From contig OY743180.1 of NCBI GenBank assembly GCA_963555705.1, positions 41,200,129-41,264,128 on the forward strand: DNA of 64,000 nt, written 5' to 3'. The notes beneath the pieces are model-generated. The model was given only the letters and a program-made list of their open reading frames with translations, was not told where the DNA came from and did not search any database. Of this stretch, positions 35,166-44,851 are shown piece after piece. The DNA is from Ligustrum vulgare (Eukaryota; Streptophyta; Magnoliopsida; Lamiales; Oleaceae). How positions within the stretch are numbered: position 1 is the first letter of the stretch; the number at the start of each line of letters is the position of its first letter. The position numbers were made by a program, and so were the translations under genes.

Positions 35166-36035
35166 TTTAATACTGATAACTAAAAATATTAACTGAACTC
35201 ATTCAGTATTAATGTTAATATTAAAATTAAAATTGATTAAAAACATATCAACCATTATTTAGTATTTACTATAATATATATATGACAATAAATACGTCCT
35301 CATTTATTTTGCATTCACACTAATCAACTTTAAAATAATAAAGATAAAGATATTTAATTTTATGGGAACGTACTATTTATAAAAATAAAAAATTGGCAGG
35401 AAAATGGTCAAGAATTATTTTTGAAAATTGCCTTACTTTTATACATAGTATGATAATAAAAAAAAAAAAAAAAAAAAGGGTGGGGAGGGGGGGTGGGGTT
35501 TGGTGGTTTCCATGTATGGATGAAAGAAAAAAGGGAGGGGAACGTGGCATTTGTACGTGAGCCGTGCCCATTTATTTAGAAATGGGCACCGCGCTCATTT
35601 GAACAGAATCGTTATTATTTATGATTTTTCTTATATTATATTTGATACTCAATATCGTCGATTTCAATCCTCTTGGTCAAAAAAATTTCGGGGTCGAAAG
35701 GGGTCCTCCTCCCATCCCTTACTTTTCGCCCCAACATTGTATAATTCCTCGCTTCACCACTTAATATAACATTAATTATTCGAGATAATTACTTTGTAGT
35801 ATGTTTTGTGGTTAACTTATTATTGATATTGAAAAGAAAATTGATGAGTAAATTCTTGAATCCCATGGAAGCGTCTAGAAAATAAAAAGAAATTCGAGAA
35901 TGGCAGATGTATCGATTTTCTTGTTAAGCAAGAAAAGTAGCTGGGTTCCACACGCTTTTGTCACATCGTTACACACTTGCACTAGCTGTTGATTGTCATG
36001 CACTGCGTAAGAATAAAGTTCATCAAAACTCTCTC
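34313..36035. other. AT-rich intergenic DNA with microsatellites and a hairpin
   Basis: I see no gene. It holds a (TAA)n run at 35134-35164, an A run at 35458-35477 next to a G-rich stretch (35478-35510), and a 10-bp perfect hairpin at 35564-35589 (GTGCCCATTT, 6-nt loop, AAATGGGCAC). The final 200 bp lead into the small gene and probably include its promoter. Confidence 0.5.
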
Positions 36036-36044
36036 TATATATAT
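36036..36044 (+). promoter_or_regulatory. TATA box of the small gene
   Basis: TATATATAT in the context 'ctctctatatatatccc' lies 108-116 bp upstream of the ATG. This would allow a start near 36070 and a leader of about 80 nt. The CT-rich leader (36080-36105, 'caattcataccactctctcc') fits a plant 5' UTR. Confidence 0.55.
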
Positions 36045-36151
36045 CCCGTTCGTTGCGTTTATTCATTCATCTGTTGTTTGTTCAATTCATACCACTCTCT
36101 CCTGCTGCATACATATATATAGAATCAGACAGACATAATTCCTGCAAAGCC

Positions 36152-36349
36152 ATGTTGAGTCCTACTGTTGATATTGCTGAAATTTACGTATTGAAGAAAC
36201 TCCATAAAGAGAAGACCAAGCGTCTCGAAAAGAGTACAAGTCAAGATAAAGCATTGAAACTACAGAACGGTGATGGATCTTCAGGCTGCTTCTCTGGTCG
36301 TGTGTTCAACAAAGTTCATCCTACTTCTGTCTCAGATTCAGATCCTTAA
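36152..36349 (+). CDS. Putative small protein, 65 residues, unknown function
   Basis: The ATG at 36152 opens 65 codons ending in TAA. An upstream in-frame ATG at 36053 exists, but it would fall at or before the likely transcription start, so I prefer 36152. The product is hydrophilic: a charged, helical-looking N-terminal half (EIYVLKKLHKEKTKRLEK, residues 10-27), a Ser/Gly stretch, then SSGCFSGRVFNKVHP (43-57) and an acidic tail. There is no signal peptide or membrane segment. Balanced codon use, a TATA box at a sensible distance, a CT-rich leader and a 3' (GA)n run (36355-36379) make it the best ordinary gene in the window. The CFSG...KVHP ending resembles short conserved plant proteins, but I cannot name a family. 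It could also be a gene fragment carried by a transposon. Confidence 0.6.
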   Translation: MLSPTVDIAEIYVLKKLHKEKTKRLEKSTSQDKALKLQNGDGSSGCFSGRVFNKVHPTSVSDSDP

Positions 36350-36354
36350 TTAAC

Positions 36355-36379
36355 GAGAGAGAGAGAGAGAGAGAGAGAG
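36355..36379 (+). repeat. (GA)n microsatellite
   Basis: About 12 GA units starting six bases after the stop codon of the small gene, so probably in its 3' UTR. Confidence 0.9.
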
Positions 36380-36571
36380 GTTGGTCTTATATAATAGAAT
36401 ATTATAATTATTTATCTTCTCTGGTTCCATTTGAATATGGGAGTTCTGAGGAGATCTGATGTATGTTTTTCTTCAAATGGTATTTGATTCTTTGTAGTTT
36501 GTACAACTTAAATATATTGATTCGTTTTTATTATGTGTCTCTGTGCGTGTGTGTATATATATATATATATT

Positions 36572-36852
36572 AGTGTTCTAAAAAGCGTGGAGTCCGAGAA
36601 TTAAGATTTTGAATCTTAAGCGGAAGTATGCGTTAAAAAACGTTTCTCAATTATTACATACTAGATTTAAACTTTACAAATACTTTAACTTGTAAAAAAA
36701 AAAAAAAAAGCATAAAAACGCTTTATGCGCGCTTACTCGCGTATCACTCGCGCGTTTTTTAGATAAAAAATCGTATGCACGCTTTTTCGCGCTTTTCGCC
36801 AAATCGACGAGTGAGAGGCCCGTGTCGCACCTAAAACGCGCATTTTAGAACA

Positions 36853-36854
<2 letters not shown>
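36572..36854. mobile_element. MITE with AGTGTTCTAAAA terminal inverted repeats
   Basis: The ends are AGTGTTCTAAAA (36572-36583) and its inverse TTTTAGAACACT (36843-36854). The 283-bp body has no ORF and contains unusual GCGCG-rich strings (36725-36770). It sits between two TA-dinucleotide runs (36553-36570 and 36856-36893), so a target duplication cannot be read. The superfamily is uncertain; the repeat start resembles some hAT MITEs. Confidence 0.7.

Positions 36855-36855
<1 letters not shown>

Positions 36856-36893
<38 letters not shown>
36856..36893. repeat. (TA)n microsatellite
   Basis: About 19 TA units directly beside the right end of the MITE. A 25-base T run follows at 36977-37001. 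Confidence 0.9.
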
Positions 36894-36895
<2 letters not shown>

Positions 36896-37020
36896 ATGTT
36901 GATTTCCTTCGCTCCTGCGCTCCAAGAACGGGAGGGTCCCACTTTTTATTATTATTATTTTGAGTGTCTTACATTGTTTTTTTTTTTTTTTTTTTTTTTT
37001 TGGGTTTTGCGGCTGACACG

Positions 37021-37387
37021 TAGAGATGGCAATGGGTAGGGTATAGGACGGGTTTGAAAAATCCATATCCTACTCACTAGATATTTATAATACCCATACC
37101 CTATCCATACACCCACTTAAGAGTGGTGGGTCGGGTGCGGGTAGGACGCGGGTAGAGTGCGGGTACCTATTTAAAACCCGTTACGTATTTTAATTTTAAT
37201 ATTTTTTTATTATTACTTTTTTTGGCTTTGATAATGAAGTAAAAATATAACAACCATTGTCCAAAAATAAATAGACTTCAATTGTCCAAAAATAAGCAAA
37301 TATCAAAGAGTCTACTTGTACAAAATTATATACTGTTAAAATTTAAATACAAGAGTCATGGGTTCGTGGGTGTTATTGTCATCCCTA
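37021..37387. mobile_element. hAT-type MITE with 8-bp target duplication
   Basis: The ends TAGAGATGGCAAT and, inverted, TAGGGATGACAAT flank 367 bp without ORFs. The 8 bp CTGACACG lies on both sides (37013-37020 and 37388-37395). Eight-base duplications are the hAT hallmark. The body contains 'gggtgcgggta'-type G-rich strings and their CCCATACCC counterparts, typical of this widespread plant family. Confidence 0.92.
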
Positions 37388-37778
37388 CTGACACGACAGC
37401 CGCACTTTGAGTTTTATTTAATTTTTTTTAATTTCGTTTGACGCTTTTTTAATGATCTCCCACGCATTTTTTTTGTTTTTAATGTTCTATTTTATTTTAT
37501 CTTAATTTATTATTGTACATTAATTTGTGATAATTGAGATCTTTATACTTATGAAATTAATAATAACTATTTGAACAAAAAAATAAATATAAATTAAAAT
37601 AGACTTAACCCAAATGATCTTAGTTCGAAAAATGTCGATGAAAGAAAAAAAAAAATTACATGAACTTATAGAGAAAGAAAGATGCCCGTTGGAGAAAATG
37701 CTGCAGGAGAATGAAATTTTTTGGCTGCTAATAACATGGTTGAGAAGTGGAGAATTTATAGAAAAATACATCAAAAAT

Positions 37779-38158
37779 GATATTAAAGAAACAAATCATG
37801 TACGAAATAAAAAGATTGAAATGACAAATTAACTAAAAAAATATTATCCAAAAAAAGGTTGAAAAGAATTTATAGAAAAAATATATAAAAAAAGAGATTG
37901 AAGATTCAAGTCATATAGCGAAAAAAAGTATTTGACATAACAATTCAACTGAAAAAGGATTACACAAAAAAGATTGAAAAAACAACTCAATAAAAAATAT
38001 ATAAAAAACGAGATTGAAGAAATCAGTAATATAAGGAAAAATTAAAAAAAACTAACATAATAATTCAATTGAAAAATATTACACAAAAAAGGTTGAAAAG
38101 ACAACTCAGTAAATAATACATAAAAAATGAGATCGAAGAAACAAATCATATAAGGGGC
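37779..38158 (+). repeat. Diverged tandem repeat, period about 116 bp
   Basis: Anchor strings such as GAGATTGAAGAA with a following 'catataagg' recur at 37779, 37894, 38010 and 38129, spacings 115, 116 and 119. Each unit also holds a 'acacaaaaaaggttgaaaa'-like piece and 'aattcaactgaaaaa'. About three and a half copies; AT-rich, no coding capacity. Confidence 0.75.
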
Positions 38159-39159
38159 AAAAAAAAAAAAAAATGGGCTGTCAACGGTAAACAAAAAAAA
38201 AAAAAAAAGTTGGGCTTTCTGACTACCCCAATTAAATATTGTGAAATTGCGCTCCAAGCGCAGGATAACTCTGCGCTTTGATATATACATATATATATAT
38301 ACACACAAACGGAGGATCATTTAGGGTAAGAGTGATCCATATTTCCTGTTATCCCTTCTGTACTGTAAATCGATGAATGGAAATTAATATACATTTATAT
38401 ATACTTGCCTAAGCCTTCACTACAAATTTGTAAGTGTTAAAGTGTAATTCAATTTTTGTTCAATTACGTTACAAGTACATACGTCCGGCAATGCGGCCCT
38501 TGATCCAGGCAAGATTTGTTGGGTATGTTTGTAGGGTAGGGGTAGTTGTCCAGTTGGGTCTTATCGAGCAGACCAAGCGAGCCAATTATTAGGAAAGAAT
38601 ATTAATTGCAAAATAAATTAAAATCAATATTCCTCATAATTTCAAGTAATTTTGAGAATGAATTGTCTAACAAGTTAAAAATAGTAAGTGCAATGTAAAG
38701 AGATGTAAAAAATTAAAAATACTTACCTCTCCAAATAAAACGTGAAACCTCTAATTATATCTTCTTCAAATGTCAATGAAAATTGAGGAAGAATATTAAA
38801 AGGGTTGAATATATTGAAATATCATTTTTTATTATTACATTATTTAGTTTATTTTAAGAATTGGTTTTTGCCTAATTTTTTTATCCAAACATTTATCTAT
38901 TGATTTCTTGTGTAATATGATATACATCTAATCAAACATTAATTGCTTTATCATTACAATTCAAAAAGTAAATCAAAAGTGGATTGGGGATAAGTAGACA
39001 TTTTAACCCTAAAATTAGACATATTGGACGCTTTTAGAAAATGATAATTTTTGTGTACATTAACCATTGTAGTGGCATTCATCAAAACCTCCATAATAAT
39101 ATGACTAATGGAAACCTTCATAACATAAAGATCGAATGCAGTAAAATACAACTACAGTA

Positions 39160-39162
<3 letters not shown>
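38159..39162. other. Unassigned AT-rich DNA
   Basis: I see no gene or recognisable element. A runs lie at 38160-38174 and 38197-38208, and a less AT-rich stretch at 38480-38590 ('ccggcaatgcggcccttg') matches nothing I know. Confidence 0.4.

Positions 39163-39208
<46 letters not shown>
39163..39208. repeat. (AT)n microsatellite
   Basis: About 22 uninterrupted AT units. Confidence 0.92.
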
Positions 39209-39212
<4 letters not shown>

Positions 39213-39417
39213 TTGTTCGTGTAAACATTACTAAAATAATAATAGTTATTAAGCTCATATGTTTGATAAAAATTAAAAATAAAATTTTTAAAAATTAATA
39301 ATTAATTTCAACAACATATTTTATATGATTCATAACTTTTCATCTACGCATTTCATTGAATTTTTTTATATATATTAACATGAAAGATTTGTATATGATA
39401 TTTTCTTGAAAAAATTA

Positions 39418-39857
39418 CTCACTCTGTCCCATAAAGATAGACTTACTTCTATTTTCACACGGATTAAAAAAATATAATTAATATATATTGGAACTATAAA
39501 ATTAAATACATTCTACATAGGGGTATCCCTACATTTGGTAACATTGTTTGCTTTATAAACTGATTTATTTATGATTTTGAGGTAAACGTAGTGGTTGAAA
39601 ATTGGAGAGAGAAAAGTGTGTGGTTAAAAAGTGATTTGAGAAATTGTGTGGTTTATAAACTGATTTATAAACCAAGAAAAATAAATTTACCAAACACGGG
39701 AAATAATCAATTGTTCATATTTGTTGATAATAATGTATATTAAATATGAATATATTAGAAAATAAAGACATTAATATACTCTTAAAAATGAAAGTGACCT
39801 ATCTTTGTAGGACAAAAAAAAATGGAAAACAAGTATATTTTTGTGGGACATAGGGAA
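39418..39857. mobile_element. Stowaway-like (Tc1/mariner) MITE, interrupted
   Basis: The left end CTCACTCTGTCCCATAAAGA and right end GGGACATAGGGAA (inverse TTCCCTATGTCCC) match the CTCCCTCCGTCCC consensus of plant Stowaway elements. TA flanks both ends (39416-39417 and 39858-39859). Inner parts of the arms, 'agatagacttac' and 'gacctatcttt', also pair. A second MITE (39534-39694) sits in the middle, explaining the 440-bp length. Confidence 0.72.
39534..39694. mobile_element. Nested small MITE with TTTGGTAA ends
   Basis: TTTGGTAA at 39534 and its inverse at 39687-39694 bound 161 bp inside the Stowaway-like element. The body repeats 'tttataaactgattta' near both ends and shares 'gtggttgaaaattggag' and 'gtggttaaaaagtg' with 32400-32480. 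Target duplication unclear. Confidence 0.6.
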
Positions 39858-39859
39858 TA

Positions 39860-40690
39860 GATTTTTATTAAAGTCAAAATCAATAATTAATCACAACCAT
39901 GTATTTCATGGATCCACAACTTTATAACAACACATCTCATTAATTTTTATCAAAATTCGCTAAAAATTTGATGCTAATCTCTATCAAACAGAGGCTTAAA
40001 TTTATTATACTTTTCCCTTGTTTAGTTTTGTTAAAAATTAGGTTTTATCATATTTTGATAAAGGGTAATTATATTGACACTACAACATTTATTAACTACA
40101 CTACATTTTATATTTAATGAATATCCATAAACTTTTTTTTATTATTATTTTTACACTATGCTCCCATGTTTTTTATATAAATCTTTTATCATCAACCATC
40201 TATTAATTTTTATATTTTGTTCATAAAAATGAATTTTGTCTAAAATATATCTAATATATGAGGGCAAAAAAACTTATTTTTTCTTGTATTTTTAAATAAT
40301 CGAAGAAAATAATTAATACAAAAGTCAAAAATAAATATTTTCTCTCTCTTTTCAATGCACATTAGCAGAATATTTGGATATAAATTGTGATTAAAAATAA
40401 AATATGTTAACGAATTGAAAGTTAAGAATAATAATGTTTTGAAAAAAATTAAGGATATATAAGCAAAAGTGAGCAAATATTAAAAAATCTTTCATGTAAT
40501 TAAAATGTCGTGTAGATATAAAATTTTGTGGAGTTAATATAACTACCCTTTGATAAAAGGTAAAATGTGTTGTGCTGAAAAGTGTCAATCCCATAAAATA
40601 TGTAATTGAATTTGAATTAAAATAAATAAATAAATAAAAGAAGAAAGAAAAAACATGTTCTATAAAATGGCAATCAACAAAATCTTTGGT
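39860..40690. other. AT-rich intergenic DNA
   Basis: No gene, repeat or element end that I can support. Short ORFs on the minus strand at 40240-40594 are Phe/Leu-rich translations of AT-rich DNA. Confidence 0.4.
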
Positions 40691-41544
40691 GGCGTTCTGT
40701 TTGTATTTTATTTTGTATTTTCATTTTCGAAAATGTTTTGTGTTTCCTGTTTTCGTTTTTGTTTTCAAATTTGCTGAAAACGCGTTTGGTTTGTCATTTC
40801 TGAAAACTGTTTTTGAAAATGAAAAGTTGGAAAACGCGTTCTATTTGAAATTTTACAGAATACTACTTAAATTATTTTTAATTAATTTGCTTGCAGAATA
40901 CTATTAACTCAAACTTAAATTTCCTTTCACAATATACTGAAGATATGGTTACATGCAACACACTAATGTGAGTATTGAGAGTTTATATTAACACAGTTTG
41001 GTCAGGTTCGGGATTTGAGAAAGCTCTAATTCTATTAAAATTCAGAAAATGTAAGTTCTTTCAAAATCACCAGAGTCCATATATCAGTGCATTTTTTGAA
41101 ATATAATAACAAGAATTCTCACTTAATTTTTTTTTGTAATGTTGATATTAAATTCAATAAAACTTTATTTAAGCTTAGTTCCAAGTTAGGATAATTCTCA
41201 AAAAAAAAATAAATAAAAATCTTTATTTAGGCTTAGTTCCAAATTAGGATAATTCTAAAAAAAATAATAAAAAAATAAAAAATTTATATTAATCTTAGTT
41301 CCAAGTTAAGATAATTCTTAAAAAAAAAAAAAAAAAATTCCCAAAACACATTTTCCGCGTTTTGGACATTTTTTGTCGAAATACACACAAAACACCCAAA
41401 ACGAGGTTTTGGGCGTTTTGCTTTTTGTATACAATTTTTTTTTTTTTTTCCAAAATGCATTTTCGAAAATGATAAAGAGAACGCGTTTTTAGCATTTTCA
41501 AAAATAAAAACAGAAAACGACCACAAAACAGCAAAAGAACGGGC
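40691..41544. mobile_element. Inverted-repeat element with AACGCGTT motifs, diverged (MULE-like?)
   Basis: The left arm (40691-40860) and right arm (41360-41544) are diverged inverted copies. Both start (G)GCGTTCT-like strings and carry 'ttttcgaaaatg' and AACGCGTT. The centre holds three tandem copies of 'cttagttccaagttaggata' at about 60-bp spacing (41173, 41231, 41292). No target duplication could be fixed. The Phe-rich minus-strand ORFs (41284-41550) are low complexity. Confidence 0.5.
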
Positions 41545-42504
41545 TTTCATTTTTCGTGAAATTGAAGTCTAGTTGGACATCACCTAAGCAATGTCGATCG
41601 CTTGGGAATGAATGAATGTGACGTGTTGAAAATGATCGTCACTTTGAGATGCCAGCCGTGTATGTGGAAGGAATATGCCACAAAAGCAAAAAGCCTAAAT
41701 CTCTATAATTATATCGAATTTTTATGGTACTTAGAAGGAAAGAGCCTAACAAAAGTTCATCATATTACCTTGATGATATTTCAAGGAAGGTGGATCTTAG
41801 ATAACACTTCCTCCTCCCGTGAAAATACGATTGCCATTATTTTCACACAAACAAATTAAGAATATCAATTAATGTAATTGAACTCACTTTTTCTAATATA
41901 CTCTTATTCAATATACTTGATGTGATTCAATGAAGGAAGTCAAAGAAGAGATCAAGTTACCGTTGGTGCAACAGCTATCTACAAGGGAAAGTGGACAAGT
42001 TTCGTGCTGGGCTCGATTCGAGAATCAAGTTGGATCAAGTTGCTTCAAAAGATCAAAAAATGTAAGCTCCCGGACAAGTCATGCCATTGTGTGGGGAAAA
42101 GCGAGGAGCGATCTTGCAGTGCACCACTCAAGCCTAAACAGGCCTTCCACGCAATCGCTTGAAATATAATCACGCGATTGCTCAGTTATTCTGTTCCAAA
42201 ATCTCACTAGTTTTTAATCAATTTTCTGTTTTAATTAATTATTAATTTTATTTTGAAGCCATTTGCGGCTAGAGTTAGGTTATGCGCATTTTTTGACATT
42301 CTATTGTGCTTTCATTTATTATTGTAAGGACAACTGGGATATTTTGATAATTGATTGAGAGTTTTGTCTAGAAAAAAGGAGGATTCCTTTTCTTATTCTT
42401 GAAGAACACTCATTGAACTTATCAAGGAGTTTAACATTCCTTGTGGCATTCGAAAAACTTGGTTCTTGTTCTGCATCGTCAATTCATTGCATCGTGAATC
42501 TAGT
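41545..42504. other. Unclassified region, possibly an LTR fragment
   Basis: I recognise no protein. The pair GCAATCGC / GCGATTGC (42152-42182) makes an 8-bp-arm hairpin. The sequence 42380-42500 ('cttgtggcattcgaaa', 'cgtgaatctagtgg') has the style of a gypsy LTR end. It adjoins the gypsy 3' region at about 42505. Confidence 0.35.
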
Positions 42505-43463
42505 GGATAAAAAGGTTTAGGGAACCAGGTTTAGAGAACCCCTCGGACTTAATTACCCGAGTCACAAAGACGACAAAGAAAAGTGAAAGATGTTTTGGTG
42601 TCTTATGTATAAGTCTACTCTCCGTACTTGTTTTTTAATTGACCCATGTATCGAGTTTTGGGCTGATAACTCCCAACTCAGTTGAATTTAGGTTACCAGG
42701 TTTCAATACCCTTACAAGCTTACTTACTCAAGTCAAAAAATCTTTTGAAAAGTAGAATAAGACCTTCAGTATTTTTCTATTTTTATACTGGTTATGATTT
42801 ATACCTGATGATCAAACTACTTTAACTAAAGTGCAAAATCAAGAACCATAGACCTCCAACCCATCAATACATGCACATTCTATTCATTCTACCCCCAAAC
42901 TTGCTTTGTGAGCTATGTTTGGTTCTAATTTAGGGACGGGATATCTAATGATCTAAGTTTAGGGATTATCAAGTCATTCTTAAGTTCAAGATGCATAAAA
43001 CTAGCTCCACGTGTATTAAACAAACCCCTACACAAGTAATAATCTAACAATAGCCATGTGCTCAAGAATATATAAATCTAGCATGGATAAATAGTTAATA
43101 AAAATCAAGTTTTCATGTTGACCATTATTCTAATTAGAACATAAAATTGATCCAAATCATACCCTTGCAATAAAGAAAGTAACAAAAAATTTCAATTTTT
43201 CAATTTTTTTAATTGTCTTCCATTTTTTTCATATCCCAAAGAATCGAATGAGTGTAAAAGAATGAGATTCTCACCCACAAACTAGAAATATACATTTTCC
43301 TCAATGTTTGTCAATTCTTTTGTGTGTGTGTGCGCGCGTGCTTGCGCTTGGATGACGATAAAAGCCTAGTGTAAACAAAACTTGCTAAATAAAAAACATA
43401 CCTAAATATGCAAGAATATGTTAACATGCAAAATTGTCTTAACATGCAAGCATGCAAAACAAC
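42505..43463 (-). repeat. 3' region of the second gypsy element
   Basis: Aligns, diverged, with array-unit positions about 395-1150 in the same orientation: 'gagaacccctcggacttaat', 'ctctccgtacttg', 'ttacaagcttact' and 'gagattctcaccc'. The part next to the 3' LTR is missing at 42505. The right side is interrupted by the Sirevirus at 43464. Confidence 0.8.
43459..43463. repeat. Target-site duplication ACAAC (left) of the Sirevirus
   Basis: ACAAC precedes the left LTR and is repeated at 43,464 + element length, 53643-53647. Confidence 0.92.
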
Positions 43464-44835
43464 TGAAAATTTAAAGTTGCCTAAATTTTATGTTTAAACA
43501 AACAGACGGTCACAGATATGTCTGGACAGTAACAAATTAACAGAAACGTCAAATTTTGTTTAGTGTATATCCAGATGAATCCTGGTGACCCAGATTCGTC
43601 TGGATATTAATTCGTGAATAAATTAATTAAATAATGCAGAATTGTAAAGTAGACAAGAACACAATAATTTGAGCTAAATGTGCGGAAACCCTAACAGGGA
43701 AAACCCACGGCCCGCACCCTGCGGACAAAAATCAATCACTATATAAGAAAAGAGTTTATACAGATCAATCTAAACTAAGGATAAATCTACGCATAGACTT
43801 ATCAAATATCCAAGAAATAGATCACTCCCTGATCCTTATATGGCATGTAATACGAGCTGGCATCCCACCACTCTTCAGTAGTTTTCTTTGAATCTGCAAC
43901 AATCTTCAGCAACACGAACTCCCGTTCGATCTTGATCCAAACATCCCATTTGATCTTCAGGCTGAAGGACTTTTCTTCTCTCAGTGATTGATAATCTCCT
44001 TCCGAAGAATCGAAGTATCAATGATGTAGAAGCCGTGTATAATTAGCACCACACGAAAATTGGCTTCCAAACTTCTTCTTGTAGTGGACGTGTATGTTTA
44101 AGCACTACACGAATTTCTTATATTCTACACGTCTCAAGGAAAACCATCCACATTTCCCTTATTTATATGTAATTGAATTGCTTGGCCATCAAGAATCCTA
44201 CTTGCACTAAATCTTGCTTTCCTGCAATACAATCAAGAAAGATAAGGTAAGATAAATCAAGAATCTTACCATAAATGATGATAAGGTAAGATAATCAAGA
44301 TTGTTTGCAAATCTTACCATAAGAGAATATAAGGTAAGATAATGAAAATTGGTTATGGAATAAAAGATCTTACCATATGAAGTGATAAAACGCTATCTTG
44401 GACACCAAGATTTTAGGTCCAATATTCTCGGCCATTAAGAGATTTTCGACCAATCACAATATTATACTGGGCCAATCAGAATATTTTAGCAAGACTTAAA
44501 ATATAATCAAAATACTTATAAGTGATAAAGATAGAATTTCAAGCCAAATAAAATATTATCACAATTTTTATCACAAAAGATAAGTGATTGACTTTTACCA
44601 TTATCACAATACTTATCACACTTTATCTCCAAACAATATCAATTATCACAAGATAATTATTCCAACAATATAGGAGATAAATATTCACAATACGACAAAA
44701 TAATTATGAAGTAATTTAATTAAAACTTAATAAATTACTAAATAAAAGTATTTAGTAATAAACTAAATTTATCAAATTACAAAACCTGTAGGAAAATAGA
44801 AAATGCCAATAAACATAACTTAAAATAAGTTAACA
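43464..44835 (-). repeat. 3' LTR of the Sirevirus
   Basis: 1,372 bp; on the minus strand it starts TGTTAACTTATTTTAAG and ends in TTTTCA, where the other LTR ends in TTCTCA. It contains imperfect palindromes of the CCAGA...TCTGG type near its end (43513-43524 and 43571-43603) and a TATAAATAA box at 44159-44167. Confidence 0.94.
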
Positions 44836-44850
44836 ATCTCCCTTTTGGCT
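44836..44850 (-). promoter_or_regulatory. Polypurine tract of the Sirevirus
   Basis: On the minus strand, AAAGCCAAAAGGGAGAT directly precedes the 3' LTR. Similar purine blocks recur further inside at 44936-44942, 45241-45250 and 45917-45930. Confidence 0.8.
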
Positions 44851-44851
44851 T

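Noticed and set aside
41284..41550. Phe-rich minus-strand ORFs
   Set aside because: They span A and T runs in the arm of an inverted-repeat element; no domain is visible.
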